A stretch of DNA of 64,000 nt from DASXRU01 sp036506395 (GCA_036506395.1 DASXRU010000051.1:1-64000); one strand, 5' to 3'; positions 16,495-25,225 are shown, counted from the stretch's first letter. A program made the numbers and translations. The notes: generated from the sequence alone by a model not told the origin.

Positions 16495-18348
16495 CTATTT
16501 GCCTGTGCCCTTACCTTGAACGATAGTTACGGTTTTATCAATCGCCGGGGCGTCGAATGCCTCAAGGGCGCCGTTGGCCCACTGGATTTCCAGTTTGTCT
16601 ATTTTCGTTGCGGCGCCCAAACCGAAATGCAAGGTCATATCGTTTTGCGAGCAATAGACTGCTCCGCTAATCACATCAAGTCGTTGCCGCAACTTGCCGG
16701 TAGTTAAGTAAGCGATGCTGCCAATTGCATCTCTGGGACTCTTCTTCGCAACATCACCCACCAGACGCAGGTTAAGCCAGTGTCCGGAGGGCGCGGCGAC
16801 GTTTCGCAGGACCGTCGGTTTGGAATCGATATTATTAATGACCAGATCCAGGCGGCCATCTCCATCCAGATCGCCAATCGCCAGTCCCCGGCCCGCCCAC
16901 GCTTTAGCGAGCGCACTTCCCGGCGGAGCCCCGATACGTTCAAACTTTCCATTCTTAAGATTGCGAAAGAGCAGGGCCTGCTGAGCAAAACTGGTCCCCC
17001 ATTGGTTCGAATCGACGGCAGGATAGACGTGTCCGTTTACCACAAAGAGATCCAGCCATGCGTCGTTGTCAAAATCGAGGAAGCTTGTCCCCCAACCGAG
17101 AAATGGAATGGTGAGTTCGCCGAGACCCGCCTGGAAAGTAACGTCAGTAAAATTCCCATCACCATCGTTGTGATAAAGGACGTTGGAATCGTCAGAAAAA
17201 TTTGTGATATGGAAATCGACCCGTCCATCGTTGTCATAGTCGCCGACAGCCAGGCCCATACCTGCTTGCTCGCGCCCGTTTTCATTAAGCGCTACGCCCG
17301 AGGGATAGCCGACCTCTTCAAACGTTCCGTCGCCCTTATTCATGTAGAGTTGCTTGGGCGTGGAGTCGTTGACAACTATTAAGTCCAGAAACCTATCGTC
17401 GTCAACATGGACGAACGCTGAAGTGAAACCATAGTACTTCTGCGGATCATTTACGCCGGCTTTGACGCTGACATCTTCAAAGCTGCCGTCAGGCTTTTGG
17501 TGATACAGCGTATCGCCTTCACCCAGCAGACCACGCGGACCACACATTACCGGCACGCCCCGAAACTGGCAGAAGTTCTGACCAACGCCTCCCGGCTTGC
17601 CTGCCTCGCTGGGACTCGGCGGCAAATTATTAAGATCGATATCTGCGTAGCCGGGAACGAAAAGATCCAGCCGCCCATCACCATCGTAGTCGCCCCAACT
17701 CGGTCCAGTGCTCCAACCCTTGCGCGCGACACCAAGCTTCTCAGCAACATCCGAAAAAGTTCCGTTGCCGTTGTTGTGGTAAAGACGTGACACGCCGAAG
17801 TTAGTGACGTACATGTCCGGGTGGCCATCATTGTCGTAGTCGCCGACGGCCACGCCACAACCCCAACGATCGTTTGCCACGCCGGCTTTGTCAGTTACGT
17901 CCTCAAATTTCCAGTTGCCCAGATTGCGATAGAGCGCGGCGCGCGCCGGCCTCTCCTTACCCTCCAGCGCGGCAACCGTCGAGCCATTGAGAAGATAGAT
18001 GTCGGGAAGGCCGTCTCCGTCATAGTCAAAGATCGCAACGCCACCGGAAGTCGTTTCAAAAATGTAATTCTTTTGTGGACTGCCTGAGCGATGCCTGAAG
18101 GTGGCCATCGCTGTCTTGTCCGTAACATCCTCAAATACGATGGGAGCTTTTGGATCGGTGACGCCGACGGTACGGCGGGAGGAATAGTTCATGGGCGTTC
18201 CGGTTGAAACGCCCATTCCCTGCTGAGGCTCAGGCTTCTTAGGTGGAGTCTGAGCAAACACAAAGATAGCGCCCGCAAATGACATCAGCAGGAAAAACGG
18301 ACCCAGAGACCGAAGCCGCATCCTGCAGCGAGACTTTTTCAAGAACAT
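16495..18348 (-). CDS. CRTAC1 family protein (FG-GAP/VCBS repeats plus ASPIC/UnbV domain), exported
   Basis: After a signal peptide (MRLRSLGPFFLLMSFAGAIF, then VFAQ) the protein is a seven-bladed integrin-like propeller. It has repeated calcium loops of the DxDxDGxxD type (GDYDNDGHPDMYV, GDYDGDGRLDLFV, GDLDGDGRLDLVI) and a C-terminal ASPIC/UnbV domain (RLDVISGAVYCSQNDMTLHFGLG, IQWANGALEAFD). The paired-Cys motif CQFRGVPVMCGPRG in the propeller is typical of this branch. The role is unknown; such proteins are extracellular or periplasmic and probably bind ligands or partners. Starts at 18411 (ATG) and 18321 (ATG) are alternatives; the upstream codons overlap a repeat-like stretch built on CGTGTGATTTCGTGGATT. 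It follows another CRTAC1 gene closely, indicating an ancient duplication. Confidence 0.9.
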   Translation of the reverse strand: MFLKKSRCRMRLRSLGPFFLLMSFAGAIFVFAQTPPKKPEPQQGMGVSTGTPMNYSSRRTVGVTDPKAPIVFEDVTDKTAMATFRHRSGSPQKNYIFETTSGGVAIFDYDGDGLPDIYLLNGSTVAALEGKERPARAALYRNLGNWKFEDVTDKAGVANDRWGCGVAVGDYDNDGHPDMYVTNFGVSRLYHNNGNGTFSDVAEKLGVARKGWSTGPSWGDYDGDGRLDLFVPGYADIDLNNLPPSPSEAGKPGGVGQNFCQFRGVPVMCGPRGLLGEGDTLYHQKPDGSFEDVSVKAGVNDPQKYYGFTSAFVHVDDDRFLDLIVVNDSTPKQLYMNKGDGTFEEVGYPSGVALNENGREQAGMGLAVGDYDNDGRVDFHITNFSDDSNVLYHNDGDGNFTDVTFQAGLGELTIPFLGWGTSFLDFDNDAWLDLFVVNGHVYPAVDSNQWGTSFAQQALLFRNLKNGKFERIGAPPGSALAKAWAGRGLAIGDLDGDGRLDLVINNIDSKPTVLRNVAAPSGHWLNLRLVGDVAKKSPRDAIGSIAYLTTGKLRQRLDVISGAVYCSQNDMTLHFGLGAATKIDKLEIQWANGALEAFDAPAIDKTVTIVQGKGTGK

Positions 18349-18419
18349 ATTTTGTGTTACTTCGTGTGATTTCGTGGATTGTTGCTTTGCTAAAACCTCG
18401 TGCAAAAACATGAGCTTCT

Positions 18420-20303
18420 TCAACGCGCCCCCGGTTCATTGATAACCAGGTACCGGTCGAGCTGCGGCTCGGTAACCACCTGAACGGCCCCACTGGGCCA
18501 GTTTACTTCAACCCTTCGGACACTCGCGACCGGGCCCAGTCCGACGATAATGCGCGGATCGTTCGAGGATAAATAGCTTCCCGAAGTATTGGCATCGAAA
18601 ATCTGCTTCCTGCCGCTGCTATCCGTAACTGTTATTCGGGCCCCAATTCCATTGCGGTTAGATTTAGAGCCGGTCAGCGACAGCCCTAGCCAGTGATTCT
18701 TTGTTCCATTGTTTCGCAGCAACACCGGGGCGCCATCAAGCGAACCGATAACGACATCAATCTGTCCATCGTTGTTCAAGTCGCCAAACGCTGCTCCGCG
18801 CCCGGTTAGTAAACTACTAAAGACTGGGCCTGCGGTGGCCGACACATTCACAAAACCTTTGCCTGTGTTAAGCATTAAAAGCGGCGTCTGTTTGTATCTT
18901 AGATACGGGTTTGTTTTTTCAATAGTATCGAGCACATGGCTCTGGGCCACAAAAAGATCGCGCAGGCCATCGTTATCAGCGTCGATAAAGTGGGTGCCCC
19001 AGCCGGAATATAAGAGCGTTATCTGGCCGACACCCGCGGAGTTCGTTGCATAGGTAAAGCTCAAGTCACGATCGTTGTGATAGAGCGGATACGTTTCATT
19101 TGAGAGCGTAGTAATGAAGATGTCCATGTACCCGTCATTGTCGTAATCGCCGACATCGATGCCCATTCCCGCGTAGCGTTTTCCATTTTCGTCGTAGCCG
19201 GCTCCGGAAGAAATGGCAATGTCTTCGAAAGTACCATCTCCTTTGTTGTGATAGAGCGATTGGCGGACGCTGTCATTGGCGACGAAAATGTCCAATAGCC
19301 CGTCGTTATCAAAGTCACCGAAGGCGACACCTAAAGCTTTACCACCCGGATCGACCATCCCCGCCCTGGCGCTAACGTCTTCAAAGGTGCCATCCGCGCG
19401 TTGGTGATAGAGCAGGTTGGTGGCGCCTTTAAAATTATCCGGATGGCAATATGCCCGGTAGCCCGGTCGAATCTCGCCACAGTAAATAGAACCCAGATCG
19501 AAGTTCCATTCAACATATCGGCCGACGAAAAGATCCAGCCTGCCGTCCCGGTCGTAATCAATCCAACCGGCACTGGTGGACCATCCCCCGCCATCAACGC
19601 CCGCTTTTTTTGTGACGTCAGTGAAAGTGCCATCACCGTTATTATGATAGAGATAGTTGCCTCCAAAACCGGTGACATAAAGGTCCGTGTAACCATCGTT
19701 ATCATAATCAGCTGCGGCCACTCCCATGCTATAGCCATTACCCTTAAGCCCTGAAGTCTCGGTGGCATCTGCAAACGTGCCGTCAGCCTTTTGGTGATAG
19801 AGCCGGTTCCAGAATTTCCCGTCCCGCTTGTCGGGCATTTCTGTTTTTGTCATTGGATCCTTCAGGGCCGCCCCGTTAGTGAAGAAGAGATCCATGCGAC
19901 CGTCGTTGTCATAATCGAACATGGCCACGCCGCCGCCCATCGCTTCGAGCAGATACTTCAAAGAAGTGAACGATGGGGCACGTTTGAAATCTATCCCCGC
20001 CCAGCTCGTGATATCACTGAAAGTCACAGGAGATTGCGCCTGTGGCGCGGGTGGCGGCGGCTTTCTTGCTGGTGGTTCGGAACTATAGGACTTTCCGGTG
20101 CGCTGCGGCGCTGGAGTCGCAGTGGGCGTTGGTTTTTGACAAAAGACTGCAAGGGGGCTAACTGCCAATAACAGGAACACCACGAGTAATCGGGAATGAA
20201 ATAAATCAATTGAGGGCGCAGCTGGTTCCTTTGCCTCGAGACTGCGTTGAGGATCGCAGTCAAAAAATCTACGGCGTTCTACCAAAGGACCAGGGGACAT
20301 CAT
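18420..20303 (-). CDS. CRTAC1 family protein (FG-GAP/VCBS repeats plus ASPIC/UnbV domain), exported
   Basis: This is a paralogue of the next gene. An unusually long N terminus precedes a hydrophobic export segment (LLVVFLLLAVSPLAVFCQ). A Pro-rich linker (TPTATPAPQ, RKPPPPAPQAQ) leads to the propeller with calcium-binding loops (FDYDNDGRMDLFF, DYDNDGYTDLYV, DYDRDGRLDLFV, DNDGLRDLFV). The ASPIC/UnbV domain closes the protein (ITVTDSSGRKQIFD, SSNDPRIIVGLG, VEVNWPSGAVQVV). A characteristic pair of Cys lies in IYCGEIRPGYRAYCHPDNF. The frame is open to TTG at 20327, but the paired ATG at 20303/20300 are the likelier starts. It is expected to be periplasmic or surface-bound and to bind calcium. It lies 49 bp after the small exported protein gene. 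Confidence 0.9.
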   Translation of the reverse strand: MMSPGPLVERRRFFDCDPQRSLEAKEPAAPSIDLFHSRLLVVFLLLAVSPLAVFCQKPTPTATPAPQRTGKSYSSEPPARKPPPPAPQAQSPVTFSDITSWAGIDFKRAPSFTSLKYLLEAMGGGVAMFDYDNDGRMDLFFTNGAALKDPMTKTEMPDKRDGKFWNRLYHQKADGTFADATETSGLKGNGYSMGVAAADYDNDGYTDLYVTGFGGNYLYHNNGDGTFTDVTKKAGVDGGGWSTSAGWIDYDRDGRLDLFVGRYVEWNFDLGSIYCGEIRPGYRAYCHPDNFKGATNLLYHQRADGTFEDVSARAGMVDPGGKALGVAFGDFDNDGLLDIFVANDSVRQSLYHNKGDGTFEDIAISSGAGYDENGKRYAGMGIDVGDYDNDGYMDIFITTLSNETYPLYHNDRDLSFTYATNSAGVGQITLLYSGWGTHFIDADNDGLRDLFVAQSHVLDTIEKTNPYLRYKQTPLLMLNTGKGFVNVSATAGPVFSSLLTGRGAAFGDLNNDGQIDVVIGSLDGAPVLLRNNGTKNHWLGLSLTGSKSNRNGIGARITVTDSSGRKQIFDANTSGSYLSSNDPRIIVGLGPVASVRRVEVNWPSGAVQVVTEPQLDRYLVINEPGAR

Positions 20304-20352
20304 CCAACAACCAATAACTGGATTCAAAGAGTATTTCTTGTGACGATCCGAA

Positions 20353-20871
20353 CTACTTGAATGCTATTACAGCGTAGTCTTTGCCATTGTAAAGACGAAT
20401 ACCATTGCCCGACCTGGTCATCATCAGCGGGCGCGGCCGTTTCATCTGACTGTCCTTCGTGGTTGAAACAGACAGTATTTCGTTGCCGGCCAGGTCCAGA
20501 ATGTTTAGCTTGCCGTCATTACTAAACCCGAAGCCATAAGCGCCGGTGCCAAGACCGGAGCCGTTAATGGTTATTGCCGAATCGGTAATCAGAAATCCTT
20601 CATACTTCGCCCGCACGTCGGCGGCATACCCCGAGGTATCGACCAGTCCCGCGATCACGTAACGGCTCGTACCGAGGCGAGCGGCTGCGGAGTTACGCAT
20701 CTGGGTGGGCGCACTGAGTCCCTGAAAATAGAATCCCGGGGGTACAACTCGCGAGAGTTCGGCGCCCGCCAGTACTACCGCGCGGTCCTGGGCTTTCGCC
20801 AGCAGCGGCACTGAACCGGCAATGACTAAAACGGATACTACCGTTAACAAATATTTTCTCCAGACTTTCAT
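20353..20871 (-). CDS. Small exported protein of unknown function
   Basis: I do not recognise the family. The 172-residue product has a clear signal peptide (KYLLTVVSVLVIAGSVPLLAKA) and a beta-rich mature domain (GFYFQGLSAPTQMRNSAAAR, YVIAGLVDTSGYAADVRAKYEG). Near residue 95-130 is a Gly-rich stretch (GSGLGTGAYGFGFSNDG). The ATG at 20871 has AAGGAG 7 bp upstream, a strong ribosome-binding site. It is the first gene of the unit that continues into the two CRTAC1 genes and the ROK regulator, so it may work with the CRTAC1 proteins outside the cytoplasm. Confidence 0.82.
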   Translation of the reverse strand: MKVWRKYLLTVVSVLVIAGSVPLLAKAQDRAVVLAGAELSRVVPPGFYFQGLSAPTQMRNSAAARLGTSRYVIAGLVDTSGYAADVRAKYEGFLITDSAITINGSGLGTGAYGFGFSNDGKLNILDLAGNEILSVSTTKDSQMKRPRPLMMTRSGNGIRLYNGKDYAVIAFK

Positions 20872-20990
20872 AGGGAGTCTCCTTCTGCTCAGTTTGTCAG
20901 CAATCTTCGGAAGCGGCGATTATCTTACATCTTCCCCGGAAAAAGGAACTCAAGTATTGACTCGACGCGAGCGGCCCACGCGCCATAGGG

Positions 20991-21157
20991 CCAGAGGTCA
21001 GAAGTCAGAGGTCAGAAATCAGAGGTCGGCTGTCGGAAGGTAGGGCTCGCCAAGCCGTTGCCAAGCACTCGACCGCTGACTTCTGACCTCTGACTTCTGA
21101 CTTCTGACCTCTGACCTCTAACCTCTGACCTCTGACCTCTGACCTCTGACTTCTGAC
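20991..21157. repeat. Inverted pair of heptamer tandem arrays
   Basis: The right block (21081-21157) is eleven contiguous 7-bp units YTCTGAC, with one variant CTCTAAC. The left block (20991-21027) is about five units of the exact reverse complement, GTCAGAR. Together they could fold into a large hairpin with a loop of roughly 50 nt. The array occupies much of the 446-bp gap between the small exported protein gene and the glycosyltransferase-like gene. It contains no gene. Confidence 0.85.
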
Positions 21158-21231
21158 ACCTACCGGCTACCAAGCTCATAAACTAACGTCCGCGGGTTAT
21201 AGGCTTTCCAATCGAACCAATAGTCGTTAAG

Positions 21232-21290
21232 GAGTACCGACTTCAGTCGGGTTCTTCGCAGCCATAAAAGCCCTCCTGAAGTCGGTACTC
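21232..21290. repeat. Palindromic repeat with perfect 15-bp arms
   Basis: GAGTACCGACTTCAG (21232-21246) and CTGAAGTCGGTACTC (21276-21290) are exact inverted copies around a 29-nt loop. It lies 28 bp past the stop of the glycosyltransferase-like gene. There is no U-tract on either side, so it is better read as a REP-like element than as an intrinsic terminator, although it could still act on transcript ends. Confidence 0.75.
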
Positions 21291-21317
21291 TGAACGCCCG
21301 CTTCCCAAATCACGACC

Positions 21318-22670
21318 CTAGCCGTGCGACGCCAACTCAAGCATGGCCGCTCCCGCCTGCGCTGTGATTGACACCGCGTCCTCATCAATGTTGGCGAAAA
21401 GCCGAAGCACTGTTGACCAGTCCGATCGCTGATAGAAACGAAGCATCTTTCCAAAGTCCAGAGCCTCGTTGTGACCGCACGCGTCGCCTTGAATTGGATA
21501 GATCAGCCCGCGCGCGACAAACTCGTGCAGGTCCGCCGGGCCGTAGTCGAGGCCGGGCACGTACCCGCTTGGCCGCCCTGCGGCCACCGCGTCAACCAGC
21601 ACGCTGGAGTTGCCGGCAAGGACAATGTCCGACTCTTCGAGGTCGCGGAAAACAGGTCCGGCTGGACTCCGATGGATCCGTGGATCGTTTCGTGACGCGA
21701 TCCACGCGTCCAGTCCCAACCAGAGGTTTTTCGGATGCGGCCGCATCAGGATACGCGACACGCGCGGGTCAACGGCGAGACGATCGACCAGAGCGCGCAG
21801 CCGTTCCTCGTTCACGTCCTTACAAAGGAGTATGCCGACCGCCAGCTGCTCGGGAAGCGAACCAGCAGGCATCGGGAAATAATTTTGCCGGCGACCATGG
21901 ATCAGAACGCGATCCATCCGGCAGTCGGCCTCAAGATAAGTCTGCCGCGCGACTTCGCAATGGACCACCGCCAGATCGTAGCTGAGCTTCGCGACAGGGC
22001 GCACCGGCATGCCGTGGGTGATCAGAACGACGGGCACACCACACTTGCGCGCTGCCAGATTGAACGCGATGCCGTGCGGGTTGCTGTGGCTCGACATCAC
22101 GGCGAGGCTGAAGCGTGCAAGTTGAAAGATGCGGAGATAACGCGTGTAGTAGCCAATTAGCTCAGCTACACGGAGCACCTTGAAGAATTCGTAACGCCGA
22201 TGCAGCAGGCGCGCAATGCGGAGAATGGGTCGCAACCTCGGAGCACCTTTGTAAGGCCTCGCCTGTGCGCGCGTCCAACCACTCAGGTTCCGCGCCAGTG
22301 CAGAAAGAGCTGCAGCGTCAGGACGCCTGCGGAACTTCAACTCAGTCCAACTCAGTTTCGGAGCCTGCGAAGGCAGCGTCTCGATTACGGATTCAATGGC
22401 CCGACGTTCGTTCCCGAGGCGGCCAATCCAAACCGCGCCATCCCGACCGTCGCCTGCACGTACTTCGAGAAATCTCGTCAACGCGCCGAGACAAGCAATC
22501 GCAGATGGGAGCGACGTCTTCCGCGTTCGTTCCATTAATGCCGACCCGTGCCGCAAACTGCCGTGCTGTGACATGACATAGCGCGCGATCCCATTGACTA
22601 CTTCGGCCTCGTCACACCGCATGAGGCTCTTGATTCCGCGAAGGAGAAAGAAATGCGGATCATCTTTCAT
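21318..22670 (-). CDS. Putative capsule/polysaccharide glycosyltransferase-like protein
   Basis: I recognise only a general resemblance. This 450-residue soluble protein has no signal peptide. Its C-terminal half carries the outline of GT-B or capsule-type transferases: VPVVLITHGMP, then RILMRPHPKN (the RPHP motif seen in polysialyl- and Kdo-type transferases) and DIVLAGNSSVLVDAVAAGRP, a GNSS-type donor-site loop. It is the last of three tightly packed genes, 3 bp after the hydroxyacid dehydrogenase. With the CMP-Kdo-synthetase-like enzyme at the head of the unit, transfer of a CMP-activated keto-deoxy sugar to a surface glycan is a reasonable inference. The acceptor is unknown. Confidence 0.65.
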   Translation of the reverse strand: MKDDPHFFLLRGIKSLMRCDEAEVVNGIARYVMSQHGSLRHGSALMERTRKTSLPSAIACLGALTRFLEVRAGDGRDGAVWIGRLGNERRAIESVIETLPSQAPKLSWTELKFRRRPDAAALSALARNLSGWTRAQARPYKGAPRLRPILRIARLLHRRYEFFKVLRVAELIGYYTRYLRIFQLARFSLAVMSSHSNPHGIAFNLAARKCGVPVVLITHGMPVRPVAKLSYDLAVVHCEVARQTYLEADCRMDRVLIHGRRQNYFPMPAGSLPEQLAVGILLCKDVNEERLRALVDRLAVDPRVSRILMRPHPKNLWLGLDAWIASRNDPRIHRSPAGPVFRDLEESDIVLAGNSSVLVDAVAAGRPSGYVPGLDYGPADLHEFVARGLIYPIQGDACGHNEALDFGKMLRFYQRSDWSTVLRLFANIDEDAVSITAQAGAAMLELASHG

Positions 22671-22673
22671 TCG

Positions 22674-23624
22674 TCATTTCCCACGTTGAACTTCTCGAAG
22701 CCCCTGGAGAAGGTTGGCGATCGTGGATTCGTGGACTCGCCTGCGGGCGGCGAGGTCGCTATTCGCGTTGTGCGGCGCAAGCAGACAGTTCTCCATCGCA
22801 CGTAGTGGGCTGTCGGCCGGGAGCGGCTCGACCTCAAAGACATCCAGCGCAGCACCGGCTATCCGACGCTGGCGCAACGCGTCTATCAGTGCCAGCTCGT
22901 CAATGACGGGACCGCGGGCCGTGTTGATGAGGTGCGCGGAAGATCGCATGCGGGCCAGCTCAGCGCGCCCTATCAAGTGAAGAGTAGTCGGATTCAGATC
23001 GCAATGCAGCGAGACGAAATCACACGACTCGAGCAACGGGGGCAGCGACATCATCGTGAGTCCGGTATCGTCAATGAACGAAGCCGGTACCGGAACCGGG
23101 TCAGTGCCAAGCACCGTCATCCCGAACGCCCGCGCGCGACGTACTACGGCCTTGCCGATGTTCCCAACTCCCACCACTCCGAGAGTGCATTCGTTGAGCG
23201 AGGCGGCGTCGCGCTTGGTCCATAAGCCGCGGCGGATGTCATGGTCCATCCAGGGAAGCCGGCGCGCGAAGCAGAGCACGTACCCCAGCGCCGTGTCCGC
23301 CACCGGATTGGTGAAGGCATTTGGCGTGTTGCAAACGCGAATACCAAGTTCCGCCGCCGCACCGGCGTCGATGGAGTCAATACCGGTGCCCCATTTTGAG
23401 ATCACCTTGAGCCGGGGCGCCGCGCGGAGGACGCGCTCCGTGAATTGATCGTTGCCGCAAACCGCGCCATCGATCGTCCCGATTAAGGGAAGCAGCTCTT
23501 CCTCGGTCAGTCGTTCGCGCACTTGCGGCCTCACGATCTCTACGCCTTCGGCTTCAAGGCGCGAACGAAACTCGTCGAGCACTGGAAGCAGGTACGGCGC
23601 CGTGATCAGAACCCGCCAGGTCAT
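22674..23624 (-). CDS. D-isomer-specific 2-hydroxyacid dehydrogenase (phosphoglycerate dehydrogenase-like)
   Basis: The 316-residue protein has the two-part NAD-dependent hydroxyacid dehydrogenase fold. The Rossmann motif is GVVGVGNIGKAVVRRA (about residues 149-164). The substrate side has KWGTGIDSID and NTPNAFTNPVADTALGYVL, and the catalytic Arg-Glu-His set lies in NTARGPVIDE, DVFEVEPLP and LLAPHNA. It lacks the C-terminal ACT domain of many serine-pathway SerA proteins. Its start overlaps the stop of the CMP-sugar-synthetase-like gene (ATGA at 23621-23624), so the two are translationally coupled. The context points to making or modifying a 2-keto sugar acid, not to serine synthesis. The exact substrate is unknown. 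Confidence 0.87.
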   Translation of the reverse strand: MTWRVLITAPYLLPVLDEFRSRLEAEGVEIVRPQVRERLTEEELLPLIGTIDGAVCGNDQFTERVLRAAPRLKVISKWGTGIDSIDAGAAAELGIRVCNTPNAFTNPVADTALGYVLCFARRLPWMDHDIRRGLWTKRDAASLNECTLGVVGVGNIGKAVVRRARAFGMTVLGTDPVPVPASFIDDTGLTMMSLPPLLESCDFVSLHCDLNPTTLHLIGRAELARMRSSAHLINTARGPVIDELALIDALRQRRIAGAALDVFEVEPLPADSPLRAMENCLLAPHNANSDLAARRRVHESTIANLLQGLREVQRGK

Positions 23625-24445
23625 AAGCGTCCCTTCGCCCTACGGCCCACGGGTTTCCCGTATTGAAGCAGCAGCGGATCGTGCTTCATCAGCGCTTCTA
23701 CCAGCGCCAGGTCTTCAGCCGTGTCCACCGCATGAGTGTCTACGTCTGTCTCCACCAACCGCACGCTGCCCCCATGCTCGATCACACGGAGCATGTCGAT
23801 AGACTCTGTCCGTTCGAGTGGAGTCGGCGATTGTCGCGCAAACTCGCGAAGAAAGTTGCGGCGGAAAGGGATCACGCACACTTGCTTGAACAGCGGAGCA
23901 CATCCGCTTGCCCCAACTGAGACATCATGTGCGAAGTCGATCGCGGGGATAGGAGCTCGCGAGAAATAGAGGGCCTCATCTCGGGAGTTCATCACCACTT
24001 TGATGCTGTTGGGATCGACGAACTCGTCGCGGCTGCCGATCCGGCGGACTAGATTTACACAGGAAACGGTTGGGTCAGAGAGCATAGGAGCGACCGCGGC
24101 GGCGATCATGTCTGGAGTGATCATTGGCTCGTCACCCTGGATCATCACGACGATATCGGACTGTCCGCGCTCGACGGCTTCGACTATTTCAATGGCTTCA
24201 GCTACGCGGTCGCTCGCACGTTCATGCGCAGCCGATGTCAAGAGGACCGTGCCACCGAATCCTTCGACAACTGCTCGGATCTCCTCATCGCACGTCGCAA
24301 CATAGACCTCATCCAGAACGTGGCACAACACGGCGCGCCAAAAGACGTGCTCGATCATCGGGCGCCCCAGGAGCGCAGCAAGAGGCTTGCCTGGAAAACG
24401 AGACGAACCCATCCGCGCTGGGATCACTGCGACGATCCGGACCAT
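23621..24445 (-). CDS. CMP-Kdo synthetase-like cytidylyltransferase
   Basis: The 274-residue protein matches the KdsB family along its length: VIPARMGSSRFPGKPL (CTP-binding loop, residues 6-21), VMIQGDEPMI (metal Asp), NSIKVVMN, ALYFSRAPIP and the C-terminal LERTESIDMLR. KdsB joins CTP and Kdo to give CMP-Kdo for lipopolysaccharide or capsule. One signature is altered: where KdsB normally has HxSGTDR, this protein has HERASDR, so it may activate a related keto-deoxy sugar. It heads a three-gene unit, and its stop overlaps the next start. I give no gene symbol because the housekeeping kdsB may lie elsewhere. Confidence 0.85.
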   Translation of the reverse strand: MVRIVAVIPARMGSSRFPGKPLAALLGRPMIEHVFWRAVLCHVLDEVYVATCDEEIRAVVEGFGGTVLLTSAAHERASDRVAEAIEIVEAVERGQSDIVVMIQGDEPMITPDMIAAAVAPMLSDPTVSCVNLVRRIGSRDEFVDPNSIKVVMNSRDEALYFSRAPIPAIDFAHDVSVGASGCAPLFKQVCVIPFRRNFLREFARQSPTPLERTESIDMLRVIEHGGSVRLVETDVDTHAVDTAEDLALVEALMKHDPLLLQYGKPVGRRAKGRL

Positions 24446-24733
24446 ACTCTTCTGAGCGGGTTATTCTATTACTCTGCTTGACTGCCTCAGTTGCAGGCAT
24501 CATGCTCGCCGTTACACCGTTACGAAGGTCGCTATCTTCCCCTGGTCCCCTGATTTGAAATTCATTTTAACAGATTGAATGAAACGGAATGTTGCTCGGG
24601 AGGGTGCGGCTTGAGTGTGGCCGGTAACTAAATCACTGTAGCGACACCGATAGGAGTGGCCCGCAGAGATATGTATCAAGACACTGCGGAGGTAGCTGTG
24701 ATTTCCGAATTTACCTGGCAGTCTGGATAAACG

Positions 24734-25225
24734 CTAATCCAGATCGTCGATCTGGAGACCGAGCGGAGTCGCGCCGGCGCCTTTTAAACCGTCGATGACG
24801 CGCGCAACTTCACCATAACCGATCGAGCGCGGCGCCTTGATGAAAACAGTCCTCTCGATCCGCAAATCTTCAGGTAGGTCAGCACGGCTGATCATTTCCT
24901 GGCGGTAGAAATGGTTTTCCCGGCGCTGCTCAAATAGCCTCGTCAGAGTTTCGCTTAGCCTTCCGGTGTTCTCCACGGATCCCATGTCTGCCAGTCCGTT
25001 GAGCATCAGGGTGTGGTCCGGTTTGATAGTCACTACCAGCGTGCCACTCCAGGGCGGTAGCTTGATGCTTTGATCCGGTTTGGCAGGTACCTTCACCATA
25101 AACCTGGCAGGCTTCAGCGGCGTCACTACCATGAAAATGATTAAGAGGACCAGCAACACATCGATGAGAGGCGTAACGTTGATGTGGGGCTCTGAAGAAT
25201 GACCCTTTGTAGAATCGGTTCCCAT
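24734..25225 (-). CDS. exbD: ExbD/TolR family biopolymer transport protein
   Basis: The 163-residue protein has a short cytoplasmic N terminus and one transmembrane helix (about 19-39). The helix carries the family motif NVTPLIDVLLVLLIIFMVV with the essential Asp22 for proton-coupled energy transfer. The periplasmic domain ends in the usual GYGEVARVIDGLKGAGATPLGL. It should work with an ExbB/TolQ partner and TonB to energise receptors such as the Oar proteins here. No exbB or tonB is in the window, so this is an orphan copy. GGGAG precedes the ATG at 25225. The periplasmic domain is slightly longer than usual in the middle (RRENHFYRQEMISR). Confidence 0.92.
   Translation of the reverse strand: MGTDSTKGHSSEPHINVTPLIDVLLVLLIIFMVVTPLKPARFMVKVPAKPDQSIKLPPWSGTLVVTIKPDHTLMLNGLADMGSVENTGRLSETLTRLFEQRRENHFYRQEMISRADLPEDLRIERTVFIKAPRSIGYGEVARVIDGLKGAGATPLGLQIDDLD

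Noticed and set aside
20991..21157. Possible CRISPR array
   Set aside because: Units are 7 bp and contiguous with no unique spacers, and no cas gene is nearby; it is a simple tandem repeat.
21232..21290. Intrinsic terminator
   Set aside because: Strong stem but a 29-nt loop and no T-tract on either strand; treated as a dispersed palindrome.
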